A stretch of 64,000 nucleotides of DNA from Phalacrocorax aristotelis (lineage: Eukaryota; Chordata; Aves; Suliformes; Phalacrocoracidae): positions 45,720,621 through 45,784,620 of the forward strand of contig NC_134280.1 of assembly GCF_949628215.1 (NCBI RefSeq). The letters are read 5' to 3'. Below are positions 1 to 12,300 of the stretch, piece after piece. Position 1 is the stretch's first letter, and each line of letters starts with the position of its first letter. The notes under the pieces were generated by a model. The model was not told the DNA's origin. It saw nothing but the letters and a program-made list of their open reading frames with translations, and did not search any database. The position numbers were made by a program, and so were the translations under genes.

Positions 1-1543
1 GAAAGGGCAACTTGGCCCTCCTGCTCCCAGTCCTTCCCCTGCTAGAGGGCATCTGCTACCTGCACATCCCCAGATTCTCAAGCAGACATTCATTTTCTCC
101 TGACCCAAACATATGAACAGAAGAATTTCTTCAAACTTTCTAAAACAATTAATCCTCAAACTGAGACCAAGTCTGAAGCAAACATACATCAAAATGGGGC
201 TTAAAAAGTCCTGAAGGAAGTATGTAACTACTTTTACAAAGCTGTCTTGCTCAAAAGGGAAGTAACATCCATAAGAAGAGATAATCCACAGGGTGAAGCT
301 GACGTACAACGATGAATATGATTCTTTAATGGCTATGGGCCAAATGACCAAAACAATGATTGACTCTTGTAGAATTAACTGGGCTATCACAGTTCATTGA
401 AGAAAGGCTGTCACCATCTTGACTAGTCTCTAATATACTGTCCTCTCATATACTTTCCCATTCATACAGTTTTCAAGAGAAGGTGATGTGAGGAATTACC
501 GTGACTCAGGCACACTAGGATATGGAAAAGCATATCTATGTGGGTTTGTGTATGTATATAAGCATTCATGCCATATGGCTGCTCTTACCACTACCTTTTC
601 ATTGCATTCAGTGGATTATTGACCTCAAATTACATTATTGGTGGCTTCTCACTCAATAATATGAAGGAGCTCACACACCTTCCCTGGAATCTCTAATGAA
701 TTATGGAGGGAAAATGGTTTAGTATTAGCGCTATACTCTGAGTCCTGGGGCTTCAGAGCTCAGTTCACAGCTTAATCACTGCCTCCCTGTGTGCCACATA
801 GTGTGGGAAACACCTAACCATGATTTCCCTTGATTTCCTTATCTAAAATAGAAACAATAGCATACACTGAAAAAGAGTATTGTCTGCAGCTCCTGAGAGC
901 TTTAAAATCCTCAAAAAGAGGCAAAGGGAAAAATAATTTTGCAGGTTATTTTGAAGGACCAATTGATAAAGGCGATGTCAAAAGAGTCAGTTTGTAATAA
1001 AGGATGTGGATGTTATTAACTGAAGCTCATCTATTCAAGTAACCTTGGAACTGAAGCTACACTGGAAACAAAGATGATTCTGTATTGATCGTGGGATTCA
1101 TTATAATTTTTCGGTGTATGCATTTGAAAGATGCAATGTCTACAGAAGTGCTCCCTAATGTATAAAATCCACTAGCTGCCACTCTCAGTTAAATGTAGTT
1201 AATGAGATCTCTGTTCACCCTATAGAGAAAAGGGTTGTGTCTCCATAGTTCATTGAAAATGGACTTAAAACATGGCTGGGATTTTAACTGGTTATCGTGG
1301 ATATCACCAGGATATGTCTCCTATGGTCTGTCTGGTGTGTATGAGGTTCATAAAATCCAATAAAGCATTTAAACAAAATCCAGTAGATGCCTGAGGCCCT
1401 AAGCTTTAATACCAGAACACAAACCAGACATACATACAAATGACAATTGATAGGATATCTCTCGCTGATCTATACGTGACAAAAGAGAAGTAGCTTTCAC
1501 AGCTGTATCCCTCTCCCCTATATACAGCAGGGCATGGTTTTAT
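1..1543. other. Unassigned sequence left of the provirus
   Basis: It is AT-rich, with no open frame, repeat or gene fragment that I recognise. It lies beyond the 3' end of CD82. Confidence 0.5.
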
Positions 1544-1548
1544 CCCAT
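1544..1548. repeat. Target-site duplication CCCAT, low-coordinate side
   Basis: This directly precedes the LTR terminus TGTCATGG at 1549 and matches 4922-4926 exactly. Confidence 0.85.
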
Positions 1549-1661
1549 TGTCATGGTTTAGCTGGCAACTCAGCCTCTCACAGTTGCTCGCTTGCTCCCC
1601 CACCAGTGGGAATGGGGAGAGAATCAGAAGGGTAATGCTCGTGGGTTGAGATAAGAACAAT
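1549..1661 (-). mobile_element. Truncated 3' LTR of the provirus (R/U5 end only)
   Basis: About 110 bp match the inner end of the 5' LTR at 4437-4540: the same blocks GCTGGCAACTCAGCC, the C-rich CCCCCACC-GTGGGA-TGGGG block, GAATCAGAAGGGTAA and GTGGGTTGAGATAAGAACA. The match stops near 1661, where RT-coding sequence begins directly, so the U3 part is missing. Confidence 0.8.
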
Positions 1662-1884
1662 GGTGGAGTGACTTCATTCAGGCCACGATAGTCTACTGTT
1701 AGCCTCCACTCTCCATTAGACTTCCGCACTGGCCATATGGGACTGGTAAAGGGTGAGTGGGTCTTACTGATGACTCCTTGGCTCTTCAGTCAGTGAAAGA
1801 GCTCATGGATGGGAATCAGAGAGTCTCGGTTGGTGCAATATTGCCGCCAGTGCACTGTTGTGGCAGCAATTGGCACCTGTTTCC
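1662..1884 (-). pseudogene. ERV pol remnant, reverse transcriptase fingers region
   Basis: On the minus strand this reads as the start of a retroviral RT, with the recognisable stretch KSNGEWRLTVDYRGLNEV near 1725-1675. An in-frame stop lies upstream of it (near 1793), and the frame runs straight into LTR sequence at 1661. No catalytic YxDD is present. The upstream side is cut by the CR1 at about 1885. Confidence 0.75.
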
Positions 1885-3026
1885 CACAGCATTTTGACAC
1901 TGTCTCCCACAGCATTCTCCTGGAGAAGCTGGCTGCTCATGGCTTGGACAAGTGCACTCTGCGCTGGGTTAAAAACTGGCTGGACGGCCGAGCCAAGAGA
2001 GTAGTAGTGAATGGAGTCAAATCTGGTTGGCAGCCAGTCATGAGTGTTGTTCCCCAGGGCTCAGTGTTGGGGCTGGTCCTGTTCAATATCTTCACTGATG
2101 ATCTGGATGAGGGGATTGAGTGCACCCTCAGTAAGTTTGCAGATGATGCTAAGCTGGGTGGAAGTGTCGATCTGCTGGAGGGCAGGAAGGCCCTACAGAG
2201 GGACCTGGACAGGCTGGATCATTGGGCTGGAGCAAACGGTATGAGATTCAACAAGGCTAAGTGCCTGGTCCTGCACTTGGGTCACAACAACCCCATGCAA
2301 CGCTACAGGCTTGGGGAGGGGTGGCTGGAGAGCTGCCTGGAGGAAAAGGATCTGGGGGTGTTGGTTGACAGCTGGCTGAACATGAGCCAGCAGTGTGCTC
2401 AGGTGGCCAAGAAGGCCAATGGCATCCTGGCTTGTATCAGGAATAGTGTGGCCAGCAGGAGCAGGGAGGTGATAGTGCCCCTGTACTCGGCACTGGTGAG
2501 GCCACACCTTGAGTACTGTGTGCAGTTTTGGGCCCCTCACTACAAGAAGGACATTGAGGTGCTGAAGCATGTCCAAAGAAGGGCAACAAAGTTGGTGAAG
2601 GGTCTAGAGAACAAGTCTTATGAGGAGCGGCTGAGGGAGCTGGGGTTGTTTATCCTGGAGGAGGCTGAGGGGAGACCTTATCGCTCTCTACAACTACCTG
2701 AAAGGAGGTTGTAGCAAGGTGGGGGTCAGTCTCTTCTCCTTAGTAACAAGCGATAGGATGAGAGGAAATGGCCTCAAGCTGCACCAGGGGACGTTTAGGT
2801 TGGATATTAGGAAAAAAATTCTTCACCAAAAGGGTTGTCAGGCATTGGAACAGGCTGCCCAGGGAGGTGGTGGAGTCTCCATCCCTGGAGGTATTTAAAA
2901 GAAGGGTAGATGTGGTGCTTGAGGATATGGTTTAGTGGTGGACTTGGCAGTGATAGGTTAGCGGTTGGACTCGATGATCTTAAGGGTCTTCTCCAACCTT
3001 AACAATTCCATGATTCTATGATTCTG
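1885..3026 (+). mobile_element. CR1 LINE, 5'-truncated, nested in the provirus
   Basis: This is a 1.14-kb 3' portion of a CR1 retrotransposon: most of the RT domain of ORF2, a short 3' UTR, and the diagnostic terminus with ATTCCATGATTCTATGATTCT at about 3005-3025. It splits the minus-strand ERV between protease (above 3027) and RT (below 1885), so it inserted after the provirus. No clear target duplication is seen, as is usual for CR1. Exact junctions are uncertain by a few bases. Confidence 0.92.
1890..2714 (+). pseudogene. CR1 ORF2 reverse transcriptase fragment with a C-terminal frameshift
   Basis: The open frame begins within [13 protein letters not shown] and carries the non-LTR RT motifs PQGSVLG (2056-2076) and FADD (2136-2147), the catalytic aspartates. 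It then covers the thumb region to [19 protein letters not shown]. The 5' part of ORF2 with the endonuclease is missing. Near 2668 a one-base indel shifts the frame, so the open frame ends early at 2714. The normal CR1 C-terminus (ending LEDMV, stop 2933-2935) continues in another frame. The initiator-like Met at 1809 belongs to ERV sequence and is an artefact. Confidence 0.88.
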
Positions 3027-3455
3027 TTGTTCTTTGAGCCTCAGCAGCCCCACAACAGAAGGGTCCTTCAAGAGACAGAGCAAGGTAGACAGCTGTTTAA
3101 TTCTCTCCGTCTCCAAGGCAGCTACACCAAAAGCCCACTTGTAACCTTTTGGGTCCTTGAAATACCCTCTCCTGAGCCAGTCTACGCCAAGGATGCACAA
3201 AGCCTCTGGGCCAGTCACAATGGGGTGCTTTTGCCACTCATTCCCGGTGAGGCTCACTTTGGCCTCCAATAAAGTTAGCTCTTGGGATCCCCCTGTCACT
3301 CCAGCAATGCTGATGGGTTCTGCCACTATATAGTTTGATGGCATTAAGGTGCACTGTTCACCAGTGTCCACTAAAGCTTTATACTCCTGTGGGTCGGACG
3401 TGCCAGGCCATCGGATCCACACAGTCCAGTAAACCCGGTTATCCCTTTCCTCCAC
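3027..3455 (-). pseudogene. ERV protease (retropepsin) remnant
   Basis: An open minus-strand frame carries the retroviral aspartic-protease signature LVDTGEQC, with the catalytic Asp-Thr-Gly at 3368-3360, followed by a glycine-rich flap-like part and ILGVDWL further on. Its last residues after about 3027 are CR1 sequence read in the wrong direction. It lies just downstream of gag in proviral order, as expected for gag-pro-pol. Confidence 0.75.
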
Positions 3456-3469
3456 CTGGCTGGAGGCAG

Positions 3470-4420
3470 GTCCCCCTAGTCCTGATCATATTATTCATCA
3501 CTCACTTCCTGTAAATATGAATCATGAGTGTCTCTATTAAGATCAGACAGAAAATCAGCACTCCTCTGTCTGGAGAATTGCTTACAGAAAACTGGAACAG
3601 CAGCTCTCCTGGAGAAACTCCCCTGAGTTATTGTTCTCCCTTGCAGCTCACGTACACGTGCCTCTAGGGCCGAGGTAGGTTTCCCATCCCACTTCTTCAT
3701 GTCCTCTCCGTGATCACGCAGGTAAAACCATAGGGTGGGGTGTGGTGTGTATCCCTTACAAATCACTGCAATGTGCTGTGCATGGGCCAGCCCCAGCATG
3801 TTGCAGTGATCTGTGTCTCTCTGGAGCTCCCAGCATAAAAACATACTTTCTCCAAATATTCTAGTAGTTTTTCAGGATTCTGCACTTGTTCAGGGGTGAA
3901 ACTCCAAAACACTGGGGGTGCCCACTGCCCTAGGTATTTGCCCATGCTATCCCACATGCCCTGCCACTCATCACTATCAAGCCTTGGGGCAGATTTCTGG
4001 GTAATATTCTTAAGTTGCTTAGTCAAAACCAAAACAACATGCCCAAAAACTAACAATAAGCATACCTTAACCACCCAAGGATGTTCAAGATACAAAAAGG
4101 TTGTTGTAATAAAGGCAGAGACATCATAGAAAAAAGTTGCAAAGATACCATTCTGTATTTCCTCCATAGAAAATCTCTCCAAGGAGGAGGTATAATTGCT
4201 AATCGCCTTAACAAGGTGGTATCCAAAGTACAGTAACAGTTTCAGCAAAACCCCAAATACCAGACAAAGCTGAAAACCAGTGTTTGCATAACAAATCTCG
4301 TAGGCAAAACGTTACTAATCACAGCAGAACACAGCAGGCTAAACAAACCAACACCAATCTTTAACACAAACTGCAAAAATTACAACATGGTGCTGTGACC
4401 AGCAGCTGCTATTATCTCCA
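3470..4420 (-). pseudogene. ERV gag-like remnant, frameshifted
   Basis: Two overlapping minus-strand open segments (4248-3763 and 3844-3491) lie between the 5' LTR and protease. The first has an N-terminal hydrophobic segment and a region containing DEWQGMWDSMGKYLGQWAP; the second continues the region after a frame change between about 3840 and 3780. I assign gag from position and from resemblance to avian ERVL-type gag; no zinc knuckle is evident. Confidence 0.6.
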
Positions 4421-4431
4421 ACCCTTGAGCC

Positions 4432-4921
4432 CCACATTTAGCTGGCAACTCAGCCCCACGCAGTCACTCTCTCCCTCCCCCACCGGTGGGATGGGGGAAA
4501 GAATCAGAAGGGTAACATTCGTGGGTTGAGATAAGAACAGTTTAATAATTAAAATGATTTTTAAAAACCAACAACAAGAATGCAACAGAAAGCAAAACAA
4601 CGAGAGGCCAGAAACTCGGGGGTGGGGAAGAACCACCAAACCAAACCACACACAATGCAGCCACTCACCACACACCAACCCCATGCCACACCTCCCCCAA
4701 GCCACAAACTACCCACCCCCCACCCCCCCACTCCCAAATATACCAGTCATGGTGTCACATGGTATGGAATGAACATCCCATTGGCCAGTCGGGGTCAGCT
4801 GCCCTGGCTGTGGCCCCGCCCCTCCCAGCCTCCTGCTGATGCTGCAGAGCACGGGAAGCTGGAAAGGTCCCCGACCACCACAGTGAAAAGCATTAACCCC
4901 TTCTCAGCCAAAACCAGCACA
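4432..4921 (-). mobile_element. 5' LTR of the provirus
   Basis: A complete LTR of about 490 bp. In its own orientation it starts TGTGCTGG at 4921. It has a TATA-like TATATTT near 4742-4735 and an ATTAAA-type polyadenylation signal followed by CTGTTCTTATCTCAACCCACG near 4546-4520. It ends in a diverged GCTAAAT near 4432 where other copies have GGTTTAGC. A C-rich slippage tract lies at about 4715-4735. Confidence 0.82.
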
Positions 4922-4926
4922 CCCAT
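4922..4926. repeat. Target-site duplication CCCAT, high-coordinate side
   Basis: This directly follows the LTR terminus CCAGCACA at 4921 and is identical to 1544-1548. Confidence 0.85.
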
Positions 4927-7900
4927 GTCAAACAGGTAGAAGAGAAACAAGTTAGAGCTGTTGTGCTCTATCATGTGCCAGAAGAAGGAGGAAGTATATT
5001 CTGGGAGCTGCCAAGGGGCAACTGTTTGCTGTTTCTTTTTGGGACTCATGGGAGACAAATGACCTGGAGGAGGGACAGGGCTGTTAAGGTGATTCTAGCA
5101 ATTGGAGGTTGAAAAGGATGGCTGCTGGTGGTGACGATTAGGACTACGTTGTTTCCTACAGTTTTCTGGGTAGAGATTCTTATGGTCTGGTTTTAAATGT
5201 ACAAATGAAGTTGACACCTCACCTCTCTATGGAAGATTTTTTTCCATAAAATGACAGAATGAAAGGTGGTCTCAGCTGAAATTGCTCTTCACTTTATTTT
5301 ATGCCTGGGCTCCCACTTCTTTCCCAGAAACGTATGGACCTCTTTCATTGATCTCCTTCAGCAGTTTCCTGAGAGTTCCCTTCTCTTCCGGAAAGGGTGC
5401 AGGAAGAAAGCTGAACTGGATCCCTACCTGATTTTGCTTGGAAATTTATTTTTCTCCTGGTCAGCAATTAAGAGGGAATAAAACCAAAACAAAAATGCCA
5501 ACATTGCAAATTCTGTACATTTTTTTGTCTTAAAGGGTCTAAAAATACTCTGGAATTACTGAGTTGAAAAAAATCACAGTTATAATAAAGTGGAAGTGAT
5601 CCCATCAGGCAAGACAGGCCAGCTGTATCATTATTGTCGCTGGGCTGAATCCTCAGAGAGATCATTACACCATCAGCTGAGCAATTACGAAGACTCTAAC
5701 TGCACTCCCTACAATAACTATCCTTAAGTGGGCACTGACCTAACAGATTGTGCAGCAGCCAGACTAAAAGCTGAGCTGAGAGGCTGGGAAGGGGGGCAGC
5801 ACAAAGATTAGATGCCTTGTAGCAATAAGATGAGTACTACTGTATATTGAGTATTAGTAATATTCACTCACCTGTTTCTTGTACTGAATTCCTATGGATC
5901 CTCATATGAGGGGTTCTCCTTAAAACACTGCTTCAATCCACACAAGACAGCAGCCCCCAAGCTCCCTCTTTAATCTGTGTGATTCTCACAATCTTCCAAA
6001 CCTTTTCAGCTGTGTCTTGAGTATGGCTCCAGAGGCTATAAGTTCCCAGAGAGCTCTACTGACTCAGGACAAAGAAGCTGCCACATTAGCTAGCAGCAGC
6101 TTGTTAACTGGTCAGGGTAACTAGCTAAAGCAGGAACCACAAGTTACAGATGGCAGCAATAGCACATCTCACCCTGCTGTAACTGTAAGGAACTTTCACT
6201 GTGATTAGCTCAGTTGGTTCTGCTTACAGCCCTTTCACTTTTCTATGTTTCCCTCTCTACTTTTTCTCCTGTTCTCCCTTGCTGCTGGTACAAATATTCT
6301 TTGCAGTTCCTGTTAAGAAATTCACTGTCACATTAGCTTCATATCTCATCTGAAAACATCGCTTTCCTTTCTCTGTAGTTTATGGGCTGGTTCTGTCCCG
6401 CAGTGTGATTCGGCTGCACTGTGGTAGATTGCACTTTTTGGGATTACTTTGTTTTACTTGGCATGGAGGGGGCTGCTGTGCAGCAAGGGAAGGGCAGGGG
6501 AAGAGAGCTGCTAATTCATTGCAGCTGTTTAAACAATCCAATCACCTCATCCTCTCCTTTCTTCCAAAAGCCCCACTCAGCATTTCAAGGTCATCCTGGG
6601 CTCCTGCTTGCCTTTGTTTTCCTGTCCCTTAAGGTTGTGGCGGCAGCAGCATGTTCTTGTGTTGTGTTTTCTCCAGCCAGGGTCTACTTCCAGGACCTGC
6701 AGAATCCAAACCCACAGTTCTGAAAAAACATACAGCACCATCAATCCAGCTCCCCTTACCCAGGGTTTCATGGGCGCTAATTCAGTGGCTGAACGCAGGC
6801 TGTGTTTATTGCCATGTCCAGGGTGATTTTGCAGAGGAAATAGATCTCTGGAGGGCACACCTTAGCAAAAGCTCCTGGGATTAATCACACTGTGCTGGGA
6901 ATATTTTTGTCTTTTCTTGAGGAGAAATTTTGGCAGAATATAGTAACTTACATTTTGTAGGGGAAGAAAAATGTACTTGCAGACCCAGGAAGAGAAGTCA
7001 TTCTTCTGCAGGAAGATTTGGCCTGCCAAAGGCCAGAGACTCCACACATTTTCAGAATCAGCTTTTCCTGACACCAGGGGACAATTATGCTATGTATAGC
7101 ATAGAGACACACAGCATTGAATCCTAACCCGGAAGTCTAGGGAGGCAAATAAAAGGACTCAAAGATAAAGCTTGGTATGCGTAGGACCTGGGTTCTAGAA
7201 ATGCCTGCAAGAGCAGGGATTAAGATCTATGTACACAACTCCTGTGTTCCTGTGAAGTGAATTATGTGACCTTAGGTTTGGTAGCTGTTAGGAAGAGCTG
7301 GGTGACTTTGGAACACTGACAAAGACCAAGGAATTAAAGGGAAATAAAGGCATTTTATGGCCTGGACTAGCAATCCATGCATGTGGACAACCACCACAGC
7401 ATATTTACAGAAACTGTGGTCTAGCAGGTGATCAAATAGATTGTTAAATCCCTGGATCCTGGTTCTTCTCCTGATTTGAATAATACTGTGCAAGTTGCTT
7501 CACAACTCTGTTTTCCTCTTGCCTTTCCTTTGTCTTATTTAGCTAAAAAATGTCTGGGTAAAGTATGTTTGGATACCACCTGCTATAGCAGCATCATGGA
7601 CTTCATCAGCATCTCCAGACACCTTGGTAATAATGATAATTGAATGTGTTTTCTAAAGATCACACTGATTAGTACATTAGAGAAAAATGGGAGAGAGAAT
7701 TACCAGGATGGTAGGAGATAGCTAGAGGGATAAACATCTCTAGTACTGTGTGCGAGATAAACTGGGATTATTAGGTTGACACAGAGCATTTATGCTTTCC
7801 TCACTGAAGGACATTATCATCTTCAGGTTATGTGAAGAGACTGGATGGAAATAAAACACTATCAAGTGAGGCCAAAAGGAGACTTTCTACATGTGATTGT

Positions 7901-8225
7901 GGTTTGGGACACACTTTCCCGAGCACTTGGCATCTTTCCTTTCTTATTAACATGAGAAAGAAAGCATGTGGAAGTTGCGCTCTGCATGGGAAACTAGTGT
8001 ATAGCTTTGGGGCCTTGGAAGAATGAAGTTATGTGCTGGAACTGCTCTCATACATGGAAGACCTCTGGAGGGAAGGCAGAAGCCAGGGAAAGCTGAGAAC
8101 ATTCTCAGCACTGCCCCTCCCTAAGGACTGGTGTCTGGATTTCATCATCAAGTGATCAATTTTTGGCAAATTGTATTCTCTACTTGTGAATGAGAGGACA
8201 GTGGTGAATATTGTTTTACCTTGAG
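4927..8225. other. Unassigned intergenic sequence
   Basis: No gene or repeat is recognised. The part at about 6390-6900 is richer in GC than its surroundings, with no stop-free frame of interest; it could be regulatory, but nothing in the sequence proves that. Confidence 0.5.
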
Positions 8226-9371
8226 TACAGAAATGTCTTTGACACAGTCTCCCATAGTATTCTCATAGTGAAACCAGTGAGATTTGATTTGAGTAGGTGG
8301 ACTATGAAGTAAATGGAAAATAGGAGGAGCCTCCAGGCTCAAAGGGTTGTGCCTGGTGACTAATGGCCCCTAGGGATCAATACTGGGACCAAAGCTTTTT
8401 AATGTCAAGTGTTGTCCATGTTCATAAACTGGATTTTGAGACAGAGTGCACCTCAGCAAGTTTGTGGATGGTACCAAATTTGGATGCTAGAGGTACAGGG
8501 CCATTATTTCAAAGGGACATTGACAGGCTGGAAAAATGGTTTGAGAAGAACCTGATGGAGTTTCAAGAAAGACAAATTCAAAGTCCTACAGCTGGTACAG
8601 GATGACCCCATGCAAAAGCAGCAGTCTGAGAACCTATATTTCAGTCAATGGCATTTGTCCTGACCACAGCCAGGGAATTCTTTCACTCAGTGGGTGCCAA
8701 CTGGATAGAAAGCAATTTTGCAGAAAAAGGCCTGGGGATTCTAGTGGAAAACAAATCTAACATGAGCCAGCAATGTACTTTTGCATCAAAGGCAGCCAAT
8801 CACATACTGAGCTGTGTTAGCAAGAGTGGCATCAGCTAGTCATGGGTTCTCTGTTTTGCACTGGTGAGACTATACTTGGAGTACTGTTCTGTTTTGGGAC
8901 CCCAGCACAAGAGGGCCACTGACATCTGCAGCAAGTCCAACAGAAGCCACATGAATTAAGAGGAGAGCCAGAGCAGTTGACAACCAAGGAAAGGCTGGGA
9001 GAGCTGGGTTTCTTCACCATAACAGAAGGAGTTTGAGGGAGATTTTATTGCTGTCTTCAATTATGTAATGGGAATCCATAGAGGAAACTGAGCTAGACTT
9101 CTCTCAGAAGTACACAGTGACAGTCCAAGAGGCAATGGACATAAGATGCAACACGAGAAACTCCAGCTAGGTACCAGGGGAAAAAAATTCATAATGGGGG
9201 AGTTAAACACTGGAAAAAAATCCAAGAAATGAGGAATCTCTGTTCTCAGAGATATTCAGAACTTGAGTGGATACAAAGCCCTGAGTAACCTCATCAAAGC
9301 TGACCCTCCTTTGACTGGGGGGGCTGGACTGGATGACCTCCAGAGGTCCCTTTTGACCTTGGTCTATGACT
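8226..9371 (+). mobile_element. Old degenerate CR1 LINE
   Basis: The sequence begins in TTTGACACAGTCTCCCA (the FDTVSHS codons of CR1 RT) and continues through recognisable but broken RT blocks, such as AACATGAGCCAGCAATG near 8758. It reaches a 3' end of the form GGCTGGACTGGATGACCTC-AGAGGTCCC near 9324-9350. Many stops and indels break the frame and the terminal repeats are gone. It is clearly older than the copy at 1885. Confidence 0.85.
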
Positions 9372-12300
9372 TTTTCCAAAAAATGTGGTCTTCATCTTGC
9401 ATTCAGGCCAGAAATGTACCTGTGTTTTGAGACTAGTCTTTATATAGTACAGTCTTCCTCCTAATGGCCCACCAGGAAAGCCAGCTCCTGAGAATATGGG
9501 AAATATGTCCTAAGTTTCTTTCCCTGCTTTGTGGCCTGAGAGGCTCATGCATCCATGAGGCTTTCATCAAGTTGAGAAGGCCAGGCATATCTTTGGTTTG
9601 TTTATGGAGTCTTTTCCACCACAAACTGCAGAAATAAAAAATCAGTGCCGCAGTGCTGACACTTGATTAAGTGAGAATGTAACCTGAGGACCCCTCAGTA
9701 GTCCAGGCAAGTCAGGCCTTGCCTGACAGCATGTCGGTCAGCATCCTTGGATGGGGTCAGGCAGTATGGAAGGAGCTGGGCTTATTCCTGCCATTAGATG
9801 ACCACTGAATTTGCCTTTTTGTTTTGAATATGTAGAACAGCAGCCAGGATCCCACCAGTATATCTACTTGATATCAGTCAGCATGTGCCTAGCTGGAGAT
9901 TTGAGAAACCTTTTCAAAGAATGCCGTTTTTCCTGACCACAGCCTGCAGGTTTCTCTCACTAACATTTCTGGGCAAATAGCATGTCTGTCAGAGCAGTAA
10001 TGCAGCCCAAATGGACACTGAACTAGTGCTGTTATCTCAGAATTGGCAACCTTTATATTACACATTAGTTTAACAGTTGATGGAAGCCAAAGTAGAACCA
10101 GGCCCTTAGATATTTATCTAAATTAATGGAATCACATTACTGTTTTGGTAGCAGATGAATCAAAAGGAGTTCCGTGTCTTATCACAAGCCTTCTCCACTT
10201 CTCTCCCACTTTGCAGGAGGCTATACTGTGGGAGAGGATATATACCCCACCCATTTCCTACACAATGCTACCTCACCTGTCTTGCACCAGTTGTCAGGAA
10301 AAAAAATGTGGGTTTTTTCTGAATCAGTGAAAGCTTGACTGAGAAAGAAATTAAATTATTTCAGTTTAGATTGGTAGGATCCCACCCAGTGTGGAAACAG
10401 GCATCTAGAATATAACAATTTAGGATTAAGTTGCACACTTGGTTCCATATGATTGACTTTCCTGGGATTGTGCTGACAGAAATGAAAATAGAACTTAACT
10501 CCTCAGAATTCAATTAAGTAGATAAGTCATTGTCTCTGCCTCTTTCCTGGTTACTTTGAGAAAAAAAGTCCATTATTAACTTACAACATTGTCACACTTG
10601 GAATTCTACAGTTGTCAAGTTCTGTAATGTAATATACACCCAGAAAAGATATTGTCAAATGTAAATGCAGGCGTGATGTGAATGAGAAGACTGAGAGTGC
10701 TCATTGGACCAAACATAAGCCCCCTTGCTGTTGCCTCAGTAACCCACCTCAAGGTATTGTTTACAGTCTTATCAGCTTTTCAGTTTTATTTTGTTCCACA
10801 CAAGTGCTTTCTGCAGGAGTGTGTGATATAGTCACTCCTGGTAGCTGACCACAAGAAGCCAGGCCATAGTCATTTGCAGAGTATGTTGCTGTGAGTGTCT
10901 CAGACTGCATGTTACCAGGGCTCTCTGTAGACTCGTTGGGCCTATTTACTTCATGTTACAGCACATATTTAAACTTCAATTGCAGCTAAAAGCACAGGGT
11001 ACTGACCTAATCATCATTCAAGTATTTTTTCCATTGCTTTTCTCTTTCTGCATCTGCTGCTATAATAAATTATCTTGCTGTGTAATGGGTTTCGGTTTCA
11101 GCTTCACACACCTCACCTCTTCAAGGAAGCAGCCCATCATTGTCAACAGAACGTCAAGCTTTGCAAGCTTGATATTAACTGCACAGGAGAAATATATGCA
11201 CTAAAATACCCACTTTCTGGACCAAAGTGGGGTGGAGGATTAAAATTTGATTCCATGTATCATCTTAAACCAAGATGCAAAATAATCTGAACTAAGTGGG
11301 ACCAGTGACAAAGAGTCACTGCAGACCTTTTCAGAAGCTTGGAAAGAAAACAAGGGCTGCTCATTTTAGGCTCTAAAAAAGATGCAATTTCTAACAAGCT
11401 TGTTTTCTTCCTCTTTTTATAACCTCAATATTAGTCATACAGCATAAAACATATGGTGTTGTTTTTTTCCCCCAACCCCCTCAATAAATGTGAGAAGTAC
11501 TGAAGTGAAAGAGTATGCTACTCAGCAGAAAGGGGCTTTTGTGCTCTTCACAGCTAATATAGTAAATAAAGAAGCAGAATAGCACCTAGACTGTGTCAGC
11601 AATACATTGTACTATCAAACCTAATACTTTATCCTTCACAGGAAAATATTTCAATTCCTGGTGTTTAATCTGCTATGGACCAAACAAAAATTTTATAAAT
11701 TTTCTATGAAGTGAAAATCCTTATATTCCTCACTTTCAAAAAGCATTCATTCCAGATTCTGAAATGTTGTTCTGAATGTGTTTTCACAGTATTTCAGGAT
11801 ACGAGAGGAACTATGACAACTGCTGACATAAAGCTTAATAGAATAATGGAAATACTCTATTACATTTAATCACTAAGGGCACCTGCTACTTAGTACTGAT
11901 TGAAGCAACTTATCTTCATTTCTAGATCAAGTCTCTTCTGTTAGTGCCTTAATGAAACAGTGTGACATACAAGAAAAATTACTTTGCTTTGCATATTGCC
12001 ATTTAAAATGATTCAGGGGGAAAAATCAACCCAAACAAACATTTCAGTATTTTCCCTGTTTTGTAAACACCTCATTTGCCATGAAAAACCTTTTACAACA
12101 AAGTGTCTCTTGGGCAACCTTAGTCTATGCACAATATGAGCTCATTCCTCAAAAAAGGCTCAGTAAAGCCCAAGCAAGAAGGACACTCTTATTTAATTTT
12201 TAGAATGTCTTATTTCAGTGCTGTTAAGTCACATCATGTTGATTTAAGTAGAGTAAACGTACACTCTCCCTACTCCCCTACTCCTACTACATATAGGCAA

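Larger units (their letters stand above)
1549..4921 (-). mobile_element. ERVL-like endogenous provirus, internally deleted and interrupted by a CR1
   Basis: The element is bounded by an exact 5-bp duplication CCCAT (1544-1548 and 4922-4926). On the minus strand the order is 5' LTR (4921-4432), gag remains, protease remains, [CR1 insertion], RT fingers fragment, then a 3' LTR stub. Everything between the early RT region and the R/U5 part of the 3' LTR, including the catalytic RT core, RNase H, integrase and any env, is deleted. The 5-bp duplication and the LTR similarity to the solo copies at 30108 and 45715 suggest one ERVL-like family. Frameshifts and stops show it is dead. Confidence 0.88.

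Noticed and set aside
1406..1729. A 107-codon minus-strand open frame that looks like an RT gene
   Set aside because: Only its first 25 or so residues are RT; the rest is LTR and flanking DNA read through. It is part of the broken provirus.
2958..3026. C-terminal extension of the protease-like frame
   Set aside because: This is the 3' end of the CR1 read on the opposite strand, not protease.
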